Source: DASWOJ01 sp964242415 (GTDB lineage Bacteria; Pseudomonadota; Alphaproteobacteria; Acetobacterales; Acetobacteraceae). Taken from it: a stretch of DNA of 64,000 nt. The notes below the pieces were generated by a model that was not told the DNA's origin, ran no database searches, and saw only the letters and a list, made by a program, of their open reading frames with translations. This document shows positions 1 through 7,477 of this stretch, piece by piece; the first letter of the stretch is position 1, and every line of letters starts with the position of its first letter. The translations under genes were made by a program, and so were the position numbers. The stretch is from contig CAXTAT010000005.1 in assembly GCA_964242415.1 (NCBI GenBank), positions 62,001 through 126,000 of the forward strand. Reading direction: 5' to 3'.

Positions 1-314
1 GCGAGACCCTGGCGGGCGCCTATGCCGCCGCGGACGTGTTCGTGTTCCCGTCGCTGACCGACACGTTCGGCCTGGTGCTGCTGGAAAGCCTGGCCTCCGG
101 CACGCCCATCGCCGCCCACCCCGTCACCGGGCCGGCGGACATCCTGGAGGGCGCGGCGCCAGGCGTCGGCGCCTTGGACCATGACCTGCGGGCGGCAGCG
201 TTGCGCGCCCTGTCCGGCGACCGCGCCGCCTGCCGCCGCCACGCCGAGCGGTTCAGTTGGCGCGCCTGCGCCGAGGCGTTCCTGGCAAACCTCGTGGTGG
301 TCGGCGCAGGCTGA
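1..314 (+). CDS. Glycosyltransferase family 4 (GT-B), C-terminal part only
   Basis: The gene enters from the left edge, reading from base 3, and ends at TGA 312-314; about 103 C-terminal residues are visible. They contain the nucleotide-sugar-binding signature of GT-B retaining transferases (VFVFPSLTDTFGLVLLESLASG), in which the usual E-x7-E pair appears as D-x7-E. A helical tail typical of family 4 enzymes follows. Because lipid A and Kdo genes follow on the same strand, a role in cell-envelope glycan or glycolipid synthesis is inferred; the sugar and acceptor cannot be told from this fragment. An assembly gap lies just downstream, so the true distance to the next gene is unknown. Confidence 0.85.
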   Translation, partial: ETLAGAYAAADVFVFPSLTDTFGLVLLESLASGTPIAAHPVTGPADILEGAAPGVGALDHDLRAAALRALSGDRAACRRHAERFSWRACAEAFLANLVVVGAG

Positions 315-321
315 CCCGAAC

Positions 322-389
322 CAGCCCGGTTTGCCCAGCCCGGTTTGCCCAGCCCGGTTTGCCCAGCCCGGTTTGCCCAGCCCGGTTTG
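322..389. repeat. 14-bp tandem repeat interrupted by scaffold gap
   Basis: Five copies (four complete, the last running into the gap) of the 14-bp unit CAGCCCGGTTTGCC stand head to tail. A degenerate copy (CAGCTCGTTTGCC) follows directly after the run of Ns at 490, so the array probably continues through the gap. The unit length is not a multiple of three and the array lies just after a stop codon, so it is non-coding. Confidence 0.9.
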
Positions 390-489
390 NNNNNNNNNNN
401 NNNNNNNNNNNNNNNNNNNNNNNNNNNNNNNNNNNNNNNNNNNNNNNNNNNNNNNNNNNNNNNNNNNNNNNNNNNNNNNNNNNNNNNNN
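390..489. other. Assembly gap (100 N)
   Basis: Exactly 100 Ns, the conventional size for a gap of unknown length. It sits inside the 14-bp tandem array, which probably caused the assembly break. Confidence 0.99.
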
Positions 490-519
490 CCCAGCTCGTT
501 TGCCGAAGCCTGGGGCACC

Positions 520-1254
520 ATGCTACCGCCCGCCCATGCTAGCCTGCCGCCTGTGCTGAAACACCTCCTCCGCCATCCCCGCACGACCGCCTTGAGCACC
601 CGGGCGCTGGGCGCCTATCTGCGGTTCGCGCTGCGCAACACGCGATGGACCCTGCATGGCGCGGAGCAGCTTGGCCCCTACTTGTTCGCCAACGCCGCCA
701 TCTTCGCCTTCTGGCATGAATGCCTGCCGCTGATGCCGGCCCTATGGACGCTCGCCGTGCGGCAGCGGGCCGCAGCCGGGGCGCCGCGCGGCCGCATGCA
801 CGTCCTGGTCAGCCGGAACCGGGATGGCCGCCTGATTGGCCAGATCATGCGCGGCTTCGACGTGGACTTGGTGCACGGCTCGTCCGCCAAGCGCGGCGAG
901 CAGAAGGGCGGCTCGGCCAGCATGCGCGCCCTGCTGGCGGTGCTGGCCGCCGGGGACCAGGTGGTGATCACGCCCGATGGGCCGCGCGGCCCGTGCCGGG
1001 TCGTGGCGCCCGGCGTGGCCCAGTTGGCGGCGCTGGCCGGCGTGCCCATCGTGCCGTGCGCCGCGCGGCTGACCCGGCGCCGCAGGCTGCACACCTGGGA
1101 CCGCATGATCCTGCCGCTGCCCTGGGGCCGTGGCGTGCTGGTCTGCGGCGAGCCTATCATGGTCCACCGCGGGATGTGGCGCGACGGGGTTGCCCCGATC
1201 GGCGCCGCGCTGACCCAGGCCGCCGACCGGGCCGAGGCGCTGTGCGCAGCATGA
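520..1254 (+). CDS. Lysophospholipid acyltransferase-like protein (DUF374)
   Basis: A 244-residue protein of the DUF374 branch of the LPLAT acyltransferases, found beside Kdo transferase genes in many alphaproteobacteria. It shows the family blocks FWHE (about 64-67), SRNRDGRLI (98-106), a GSS..RG stretch (120-126) and TPDGPRGP (151-158). The ATG at 520 is the first start after the assembly gap; an earlier start inside the gap cannot be excluded. The stop overlaps the waaA start (ATGA), indicating translational coupling. It probably acylates a lipid A or phospholipid intermediate at the inner membrane; the substrate is inferred only from the neighbours. Confidence 0.85.
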   Translation: MLPPAHASLPPVLKHLLRHPRTTALSTRALGAYLRFALRNTRWTLHGAEQLGPYLFANAAIFAFWHECLPLMPALWTLAVRQRAAAGAPRGRMHVLVSRNRDGRLIGQIMRGFDVDLVHGSSAKRGEQKGGSASMRALLAVLAAGDQVVITPDGPRGPCRVVAPGVAQLAALAGVPIVPCAARLTRRRRLHTWDRMILPLPWGRGVLVCGEPIMVHRGMWRDGVAPIGAALTQAADRAEALCAA

Positions 1255-2549
1255 CCGCGCCCCCGTGGCATGGCCCCACCTGGCAACGTCCCCCCTGGCA
1301 AGGCGCCGTCTGGCATGGCGCCGCCACCCTGGCCGTGCCCGGCCTGCGCCTGATGCTGCGGCGGCGCGCGGCGCGCGGCAAGGAGGCCCCGCACCGCCTG
1401 CCGGAGCGTGAGGGCATCGACGCCACCCCCCGCCCGCCCGGCCGCCTGCTATGGCTGCATGCGGCCAGCGTCGGGGAAAGCCTGTCGGTGCTGCCGGTGC
1501 TGTCCGCCTTGCCCCCCCAGGTCCCGGTCGTCTTCACCACGGGCACCGCCGCCTCGGCGGCCGTGCTGGCGGAGCGGCTGCCGGCGCTTGGGCTGCATCA
1601 GGTGCTGCACCGCTTCGTGCCGCTGGACGTGCCGGCCTGGGCCGCCCGCTTCTTGAACCATTGGCGGCCGGACGCGGCGGCGTTCGTCGAGGCGGAGCTA
1701 TGGCCCAACCTGCTGCACGCGCTGCACGCGCGCCGCATCCCGGCCATGCTGGTCAACGCCCGCATGTCTGCCCGCAGCGCACGGGGATGGGGCCGGGCGC
1801 CAGGGTTCGCGCGGCACGTCCTGGGGATGTTCGCCCAGGTCCAGGCCGGGTCGGCGGAGGATGCCGCCCGGCTGCGCAGCCTTGGCGCGCAGCATGTGAC
1901 GGCGCCCGGCAACCTGAAGGCGTCCGCGCCGCCCCTGCCGGTGGATGGCGCGGAGTTGGCGCGCTTGCAGCATCTGCTGTCCGGACGCCCGGTATGGCTG
2001 GCCGCCAGCACGCATCCGGGGGAGGACGAGGTCGCCGGGCAGGTGCATCAGCGCCTGGCCGCGCAGCATCCGGGCCTGCTGACGGTCATCGCGCCCCGTC
2101 ATCCGGAACGCGGCGCCCGCATCGCCGCCACGCTGCACGCCCGGCGCCGGTCGCTGGGCCAGGACCCGCCGGCGGAGGGCATCTGGGTTGCCGACACCCT
2201 GGGCGAGCTGGGCCTGCTCTACCGCCTGTCCCCGGTGGCATTTGTCGGCCGCAGCTTGGTCGGGCAGGGGGGCCAGAACCCATTGGAGCCGGCGCGGCTT
2301 GGCTGCGCCGTCGCCGTGGGACCGCACACCGCCAACTTCGCCGAGGCGGTGCAGGACCTGGCGCAATCCGGCGGGCTGACCCAGGTGGCCAACACGGATG
2401 ACCTGACAAGCTGGGTGGACGCCATGCTGCGGGACCCCAACCGCCGGGCGCAGCTCGGCGCCGCAGCGCAGGCCGCGGCGACCGGCGCGGCCGGGCTGCC
2501 GGAGCGGACGGCCCAGGCGTTGCTGGACCTGCTCGGCGCCGCCCCATGA
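1251..2549 (+). CDS. waaA: 3-deoxy-D-manno-octulosonic acid (Kdo) transferase
   Basis: A 432-residue WaaA/KdtA that transfers Kdo from CMP-Kdo to lipid IVA at the cytoplasmic face of the inner membrane. Visible marks are LLWLHAASVGE with the catalytic base Glu76, STHPGEDE, APRHPER and the C-terminal GGQNPLEPA nucleotide-binding block. It overlaps the DUF374 gene by ATGA and lpxK likewise. The N-terminus is odd: instead of the usual hydrophobic anchor it begins with an imperfect Trp-rich repeat (PPWHGPTWQRPPWQGAVWHG) before the conserved basic stretch RLMLRRRAARGKE. Translation could start later, but no better start is evident. Confidence 0.93.
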   Translation: MTAPPWHGPTWQRPPWQGAVWHGAATLAVPGLRLMLRRRAARGKEAPHRLPEREGIDATPRPPGRLLWLHAASVGESLSVLPVLSALPPQVPVVFTTGTAASAAVLAERLPALGLHQVLHRFVPLDVPAWAARFLNHWRPDAAAFVEAELWPNLLHALHARRIPAMLVNARMSARSARGWGRAPGFARHVLGMFAQVQAGSAEDAARLRSLGAQHVTAPGNLKASAPPLPVDGAELARLQHLLSGRPVWLAASTHPGEDEVAGQVHQRLAAQHPGLLTVIAPRHPERGARIAATLHARRRSLGQDPPAEGIWVADTLGELGLLYRLSPVAFVGRSLVGQGGQNPLEPARLGCAVAVGPHTANFAEAVQDLAQSGGLTQVANTDDLTSWVDAMLRDPNRRAQLGAAAQAAATGAAGLPERTAQALLDLLGAAP

Positions 2550-3499
2550 TGCCGCCAGCCTTCTGGCGTCACGATGGCGTGCTGCCGCGCCTGCTTGCCC
2601 CGGCGGCGGCCGTGGTCGCGCGGGGGACGGCCCGGCGGTTGACGCGCCCCGGCTGGCGGGCGCCCGTGGCGGTGCTGTGCTGCGGCAACGCCGGCGTGGG
2701 CGGAACCGGCAAGACCACACTGGCGCTGGACCTGCTGCGCCGGCTGCACGCCCGCGGCGTGGCGGCGCACTGCCTGACCCGGGGCTATGGCGGCCGGGTG
2801 CGGGGTGTGCTGCGGGTGGACCCGGGCATCCACGACGCCGCGCTGGTGGGCGACGAGCCGCTGCTGCTGGCCGCCGTCGCTCCGACCTGGGTGGCCGCCG
2901 ACCGTGCCGCCGGCGCGCGCGCCGCCGTCGCCGCGGGTGCGCAGGCCCTGGTGATGGACGACGGCCTGCAGAACCCGACGCTGGTGCAGGATGCCGGGCT
3001 GCTGGTGATCGATGGCGCCGCCGGGTTCGGCAACGGCCGCGTGCTGCCGGCCGGGCCGCTGCGGGAACCCGTCGCGGCGGCGGCGGCGCGGTGCCGGGCG
3101 GCGGTGCTGATCGGCCCGGACCTGACGGGCGCGCGGGCAATCCTGCCGCCGGGGCTGCCAGTGCTCACGGCCCGGTTGACCCCGGACGTGGCCCTGCATG
3201 GCCGCCACATCATCGCCTTCGCCGGCATCGCCCGCCCGGCCAAGTTCTACGCCACCCTGCAGCAGGCCGGGGCCTCGGTGTTGGAGACGATGGATTTCCC
3301 GGACCATCACCGCTTCACCGGCCCCGAGTTGACCCGCGTGCTGCGCCGCGCCGCCGCACTGGACGCCACGCCGGCCACGACCCCCAAGGACGCCGTTCGC
3401 CTGCCGCCCGCCATCCGCGCCGCGGTGCTGGTCGTCGGCGTGTCGCTGGCCTGGGACGATGCCGATGCGATCGAGTCGCTCCTGGACGGCCTGCCATGA
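2546..3499 (+). CDS. lpxK: Tetraacyldisaccharide 4'-kinase
   Basis: A 317-residue LpxK that phosphorylates the 4'-position of the tetraacyldisaccharide lipid A precursor. The P-loop GNAGVGGTGKTT (47-58) is preceded by the membrane-associated N-terminal helix typical of the family. LTRGYGGR and the VMDDGLQNPTL block with catalytic-site acidic residues follow, as does the DHHRF segment. Length is normal (about 310-340). It overlaps waaA (ATGATG) and the next acyltransferase (ATGA), so the lipid A genes form one operon. Confidence 0.95.
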   Translation: MMPPAFWRHDGVLPRLLAPAAAVVARGTARRLTRPGWRAPVAVLCCGNAGVGGTGKTTLALDLLRRLHARGVAAHCLTRGYGGRVRGVLRVDPGIHDAALVGDEPLLLAAVAPTWVAADRAAGARAAVAAGAQALVMDDGLQNPTLVQDAGLLVIDGAAGFGNGRVLPAGPLREPVAAAAARCRAAVLIGPDLTGARAILPPGLPVLTARLTPDVALHGRHIIAFAGIARPAKFYATLQQAGASVLETMDFPDHHRFTGPELTRVLRRAAALDATPATTPKDAVRLPPAIRAAVLVVGVSLAWDDADAIESLLDGLP

Positions 3500-4422
3500 G
3501 TCTGCGCCACGACGCCGAAACCTGGCTGACGCGCCTGGTGCTGCGGGGCCTGCGGGCGCTCGGGCCAGTGCGCGCCAGCAACTTGTGCGGGACGGTGGCA
3601 CGCTGGATTGGGCCGTTGCTGCCAGTGTCCCGCGTCGCCAACGCCAACCTGCGCGCCGCCCTGCCGGAGTTGGACGCAGAGGCCCGGCGCAGGGTGGTCC
3701 GCGGCGTATGGGAGAACCTCGGCCGCACCGTGGGCGAGCTGCCGCACCTGGCCGACCTGCGGCCGACCCCGTCCGGACCGGGTTGGGAACTGGTGGGGCA
3801 GGACATCCTGAACACCCTGATCGCCCAGGGCGGCCCGGCCATCCTGATCAGTGGCCACATCAGCAATTGGGAGATGCTGCCGGTGGCCTCGGCGGTCGGG
3901 GGGGTGACGTTCTACAGCATGTACCGGCCGATCGAGAACAAGGCCCTGGACGCCATGCTGCTGGATTTGCGGCGGCAGGCCATGCACGGCGATGTCGAGA
4001 TGTTCCCCAAGGGCGCGGCCGGCGCCCGGCAGGCGATGCGGCACCTAGCCGCCGGCGGGCGGCTGGGGATGCTGATGGACCAGAAGATGAACGACGGGAT
4101 CGAGGCCCGGTTCTTTGGCCGTCCCGCCATGACGGCACCGGCCCTGGCCGTGCTGGCGCTGCGGCTGCGCTGCCCGGTGGTGCCGGGCTACGTCGAGCGC
4201 CTTGGTCCCGCCCGGTTCCGCGTCACATGCGACCCGCCGCTGCCGCTGCCAAACAGCGGCAACCGCAGCGCCGACGTGGCGGCGCTGACGCAGTCAGTGA
4301 ACGACAAGCTAGAAGAATACATCAGGATGCAGCCCCAAGCCTGGCTATGGCTACACCGCCGCTGGCCGCGGGAAGATGCACCGCCCGCTTCCCCCTCTCC
4401 CCCCGGGAGAGGGCCGGGGTGA
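3496..4422 (+). CDS. Lipid A biosynthesis lauroyl-type acyltransferase (LpxL/HtrB family)
   Basis: A 308-residue acyl-ACP-dependent lipid A acyltransferase. The catalytic H-x4-E is GHISNWE (His121, Glu126), followed by the MDQKMNDGIEARFFGRPA block that binds the lipid. It overlaps lpxK by ATGA. The last 11 residues (ASPSPPGRGPG) are encoded by the left arm of an interspersed repeat, whose TGA provides the stop; the original C-terminus was therefore probably replaced or extended by the repeat. Whether it adds the LpxL or LpxM chain cannot be decided. Confidence 0.9.
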   Translation: MSLRHDAETWLTRLVLRGLRALGPVRASNLCGTVARWIGPLLPVSRVANANLRAALPELDAEARRRVVRGVWENLGRTVGELPHLADLRPTPSGPGWELVGQDILNTLIAQGGPAILISGHISNWEMLPVASAVGGVTFYSMYRPIENKALDAMLLDLRRQAMHGDVEMFPKGAAGARQAMRHLAAGGRLGMLMDQKMNDGIEARFFGRPAMTAPALAVLALRLRCPVVPGYVERLGPARFRVTCDPPLPLPNSGNRSADVAALTQSVNDKLEEYIRMQPQAWLWLHRRWPREDAPPASPSPPGRGPG

Positions 4423-4523
4423 GGGGGTCTCGGTCGCAGAGCCGGGTGCAGCAAGTCCGGCAAGCCCACCCCCCGCTACCGCCAAGCCTCACCCAACCCT
4501 TTCCTTCCAACAGAAAGGGGGAA
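4391..4523. repeat. Family A BIME-like inverted pair, copy 1
   Basis: The left arm (4391-4427) has the family A core: CCCTCTCC, loop, GGGAGAGGG, then CCGGGGTGAGGGG. A decayed inverted arm lies at about 4487-4523 (CCTCACCCAACCC, TTTCC, GAAAGGGGGA). The left arm overlaps the 3' end of the lpxL-like gene and supplies its stop codon. Confidence 0.75.
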
Positions 4524-4531
4524 AAAACCGC

Positions 4532-4789
4532 CTAGAACTTCTTCTTCAACGGCAGCTTAACCACCTCAGGCAACGGCGAGCGCGCTACAGACTCGATCGC
4601 CGGCCGCAACTTGCCGGATTTCTCGCCGATGGCGGCGTCCTGCTCCGCGATGATCTCCTGCGCCGGGGTGTCGCCATCCAGGCCGCCCAGCGCGGTGCTG
4701 GGCACACGGCGGTTGCTGCTGAACGTGCCATCGACATAGGTCACGTCGAACGCAATAAAGCTGCTCTCGATCTTTCGCTTAAGCGCCAT
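4532..4789 (-). CDS. Small conserved hypothetical protein
   Basis: An 85-residue soluble protein beginning MALKRKIESSFIAFDVTYVDG and ending in a Lys-rich tail (KLPLKKKF). I do not recognise a family. An in-frame ATG three codons upstream (4798) is an alternative start. It overlaps the stop of the 63-residue gene upstream (4779-4970), so the two are probably co-transcribed and translationally coupled. No membrane segment or signal peptide is visible. Confidence 0.6.
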   Translation of the reverse strand: MALKRKIESSFIAFDVTYVDGTFSSNRRVPSTALGGLDGDTPAQEIIAEQDAAIGEKSGKLRPAIESVARSPLPEVVKLPLKKKF

Positions 4790-4970
4790 GGTCTTCATCC
4801 ACAGGGGCGGTGGCCGGGTTAGGGGCGATGTCAGGGTCGATGCCGGCCTCGATGTCGGCGCGGCGCTTGGCGGCGGCCTCCTCCTTGTCGCGCATCTTCT
4901 CGTCTTTCTTCGCCTGCTTGGCCCGGTTCCGCTCGGCCCGTTGCAGGTTGTAGTTGGGCTTGAAAACCAT
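4779..4970 (-). CDS. Small basic/charged conserved protein
   Basis: A 63-residue, highly charged, helical protein: MVFKPNYNLQRAERNRAKQA followed by Lys/Glu/Arg-rich helix and an acidic, Pro-containing tail. AAGGAAA stands eight bases before the ATG, which fixes the start. Similar short 'xFKPNYxLQRxER' proteins occur in alphaproteobacteria, without known function. It overlaps the 85-residue gene downstream. Confidence 0.65.
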   Translation of the reverse strand: MVFKPNYNLQRAERNRAKQAKKDEKMRDKEEAAAKRRADIEAGIDPDIAPNPATAPVDEDHGA

Positions 4971-5068
4971 CGGATTTCCTTGCGGCAAAAATGACGAAGC
5001 CCGCGGCAACGCCGGCGCGCTGCCTCGGGCTGATATGCGGACCGCCGGGCAACCCGGCGGCACCCGGC

Positions 5069-5263
5069 CTAGCTTTGGCCGAGTTGGCTTTCGCGCACCA
5101 CGCGCTCATGCCCGTCGCGGGAATTCTTGATACGATACTGCAGATCCCGGGTTTCGCTGGGCATCTGCCGCACCACGATGTAGCTCCCCCGCGGCGCATT
5201 GCCATCGAACGCGCTGGGGGAGAACTCCACCTTCTGACCGGAGCCAAACTTATGGGCTGCCAT
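5069..5263 (-). CDS. Small conserved alphaproteobacterial protein
   Basis: A 64-residue protein starting MAAHKFGSGQKVEF, with the core YIVVRQMPSETRDLQYRIK and ending ERVVRESQL. This pattern is typical of a widespread small alphaproteobacterial family of unknown function (probably a small beta-barrel). GGAGG at -9 supports the ATG at 5263 rather than the upstream in-frame ATG at 5287. It sits between the cold-shock gene and the other small genes on the same strand. Confidence 0.7.
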   Translation of the reverse strand: MAAHKFGSGQKVEFSPSAFDGNAPRGSYIVVRQMPSETRDLQYRIKNSRDGHERVVRESQLGQS

Positions 5264-5312
5264 AACGCTGCCTCCGGCCGCTGCCACCTAGGGCAGCTCT
5301 AGGAGTTGAGGA

Positions 5313-5519
5313 TTACGCCGCCTGCAGGTTGACCGCGGAGGTCTTGCCCTGCTGGCCACGCTCCAGCTCGAAACTCAGCTTCTGCCCCTCGTTGAGGGAC
5401 CCCATGCCGGCACGCTCAACGGCAGAAATGTGCACGAACACATCCTTGCTGCCGTCCTCCGGCTGGATGAAACCAAAACCCTTCTGCGAATTGAACCACT
5501 TAACCGTTCCGACTGCCAT
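5313..5519 (-). CDS. Cold-shock domain protein (CspA family)
   Basis: A 68-residue single cold-shock domain with RNP1 (KGFGFI) and RNP2 (VFVHIS), of normal length. It is an RNA/ssDNA chaperone that melts secondary structure. The ATG at 5519 begins the canonical MAVGTVKWFN. About 195 bases separate it from xseA upstream, enough for the long structured leader typical of csp mRNAs; I see no convincing promoter there. Confidence 0.95.
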   Translation of the reverse strand: MAVGTVKWFNSQKGFGFIQPEDGSKDVFVHISAVERAGMGSLNEGQKLSFELERGQQGKTSAVNLQAA

Positions 5520-5715
5520 GATACGCTCGACCTTTAGACACGGCGGCCCGCACGGTGCGAGCCGAATTACTTTGACCAGAAGGGAGCACCGGAAAGTCAG
5601 GGGACCCCGGACAAGCCGGGGGTCGAGAGACGAAGTTCCAAAAGCACGTGAGCCCAACGCGAAAAAGCGCCGCCGCTTACATGGACCCTCGCAGCCGCAA
5701 TGTAAAGCCGGGTGC

Positions 5716-7428
5716 CTAAATAGGCAGCAATCCTTGGTCGGCAGCAGCCTTGCCGGCGGCCGTCGCTGCAACGTCTCCATCCGCGAATCGTAGGCGCAGC
5801 GGGGAACCAGGGCGGATGGCAGCCGCCTGAGTCACCGGCTCTGTGCCCTGATAGACCATCGCATAGCCGCGTGCCAGCACTACTTCGTGCGATACCGAAC
5901 GGAGCCGCGCCGCCAACCCATCCAGCCGCGCCCGGGCCTCACGAATGGCCCCGCGCAATGGGGCCGGACGAAGGCGGTCCAGCGTACGGTCGGCCTGGAT
6001 GCGCTGCCGGGTGATCGCCTGTTGCCGTGCGGCGTCCAACCCGGCGCCGGCCAGGCGGAACTGCGCCCGTTGCGCGGCGACAAGGCTGCGCGGCGGCGGC
6101 ATCCGCAGTTGCACCAGCCCGGCACCACGGACCGCCAGCAGATGGGGCAACGCCAGCAGCAGACGCGTCCCCCGCGCCTCAACGGCCTGATTCGACGCGC
6201 GCACCCGGCCGGCGAGGTCCGGCATCCCACGCTCCGCCCGCACCAGCGCCGCGCGCCGGGCCACAACCAGGTTGGGCAGCGCCAGCCGCAGCCGCCCGCC
6301 CAGCACGCCCACCGCCGTCCTCACCGCGCGCACCTGCGCCGGCAGGTCGGGCAGCCCACGCTCCGCCCGCACCAGCCCGGCACGGCGGGCGGCCAGCAGG
6401 TTGGGCAGCGCCAGCACCAGGCGCGCAGCCCGATCGTCCAGCCGCTGCCGGGCGCCGCCGACCAAGGCGGGCAGGTCGGGCAACCCACGCTCCGCCCGGC
6501 CCAGCCCCAGCCGCCGCTCCTGCACCATGCGGTGCAGCCCGGCGGCCAGGCGCGCGACCTCCTGCGCCAGGTTGGCCGCCAGTTCCGTGCGCGACGGCAC
6601 CGCCAGCTCCGCCGCGGCGGTCGGCGTCGGCGCCCGGCGGTCGCTCGCCAGGTCGATCAGCGTGTGGTCGGTCTCATGCCCCACGGCGGAGATCAGCGGA
6701 ATGCGGCAGGCGGCGGCGGCGCGGACCACGGCCTCGTCGTTGAAGGCCATCAGGTCCTCCAGGCTGCCGCCGCCCCGGGCCACGATCAGCACGTCCGGGC
6801 GGGGAATGCCGGGCGCGGGCAGCCGGTCGAACCCGGCGATCGCCGCGGCAATGCGGGCCGCAGCGCCGTCCCCCTGCACAGGCACCGGCCACACCAGGAT
6901 CGGGCGCGGGAATCGCCGCAGGATCGTCGTCTTGATGTCCTGCAGCACCGCCCCCTGCGCCGAGGTGACAACCCCCACCACCTGGGGCAGCAGCGGCAGC
7001 CGGCGCTTGCGGTCCGCGCCGAACAGGCCCTCGCCGGCCAGCCGCAGCCGCAGCATCTCGATTCGGGCCAGCAGCGCGCCAGCCCCGGCATACTCCATGC
7101 GCTCGACGATGAGCTGATAGCTGCTGCGCTCGCCATACGAGGAAACCCGCCCGGTGGCGATCACCTCCACCCCGTTCTCCGGCACCAGGCCCAGCTTGGA
7201 CACCGCACCCTTCCAGACGACGCCGCTGATCTTGCCGCCCTCGTCCTTCAGCGAAAAGTACATATGGCCGGAGGGATAGCGCTTGTACTCGGTGATCTCC
7301 CCCCGCACCCGCACGCGCCCGAACGCGCCCTCCAGCGTGCGCTTCACCGCGCCGCTGATCTCGCTGACGGTGTACTCGGGGACGTTGCTTGGGGAAGCGG
7401 GGCTCGTCGGGCTGGCTGGCGTGTCCAT
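5716..7428 (-). CDS. xseA: Exodeoxyribonuclease VII large subunit with extra internal repeats
   Basis: A 570-residue XseA, much longer than the usual 400-460. The N-terminal OB domain (about 17-115) and the catalytic core (GVVTSAQGAVLQDI, VARGGGSLEDLMAFNDE, SAVGHETDHTLIDLASDRRAPTPTAAAE, about 150-280) are intact. The extra length is in the helical arm: three tandem 43-residue units at 308-350, 351-393 and 394-436, each with RAERGLPDL and LALPNLLAARRA-like blocks. The conserved C-terminus (VLARGYAMVYQ) follows. The small subunit XseB is not in this window. It is divergent from purD with about 50 bases between them. Confidence 0.95.
   Translation of the reverse strand: MDTPASPTSPASPSNVPEYTVSEISGAVKRTLEGAFGRVRVRGEITEYKRYPSGHMYFSLKDEGGKISGVVWKGAVSKLGLVPENGVEVIATGRVSSYGERSSYQLIVERMEYAGAGALLARIEMLRLRLAGEGLFGADRKRRLPLLPQVVGVVTSAQGAVLQDIKTTILRRFPRPILVWPVPVQGDGAAARIAAAIAGFDRLPAPGIPRPDVLIVARGGGSLEDLMAFNDEAVVRAAAACRIPLISAVGHETDHTLIDLASDRRAPTPTAAAELAVPSRTELAANLAQEVARLAAGLHRMVQERRLGLGRAERGLPDLPALVGGARQRLDDRAARLVLALPNLLAARRAGLVRAERGLPDLPAQVRAVRTAVGVLGGRLRLALPNLVVARRAALVRAERGMPDLAGRVRASNQAVEARGTRLLLALPHLLAVRGAGLVQLRMPPPRSLVAAQRAQFRLAGAGLDAARQQAITRQRIQADRTLDRLRPAPLRGAIREARARLDGLAARLRSVSHEVVLARGYAMVYQGTEPVTQAAAIRPGSPLRLRFADGDVAATAAGKAAADQGLLPI
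6121..6507 (-). repeat. Three tandem 129-bp coding repeats inside xseA
   Basis: Three imperfect 43-codon units encode blocks beginning GLGRAERGLP, GLVRAERGLP and ALVRAERGMP, and ending in LALPNLLAARRA-like sequence. All keep the reading frame. Confidence 0.85.
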
Positions 7429-7477
7429 CCCAGCAACCTATGCTACCCCGGCGCCAGATTGAAGCGAGGAGCCTGGG

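Noticed and set aside
322..389. CRISPR array
   Set aside because: Repeats of 14 bp are directly adjacent, without spacers.
2219..3601. Long antisense reading frames over lpxK and many other genes
   Set aside because: High GC keeps antisense frames open; they overlap clear conserved genes and their translations are low-complexity Arg/Pro/Ala-rich.
4487..4523. Rho-independent terminator after the lpxL-like gene
   Set aside because: The stem is followed by As, not Ts, on the plus strand, and there is no T-tract after it on the minus strand; it fits a decayed repeat arm.
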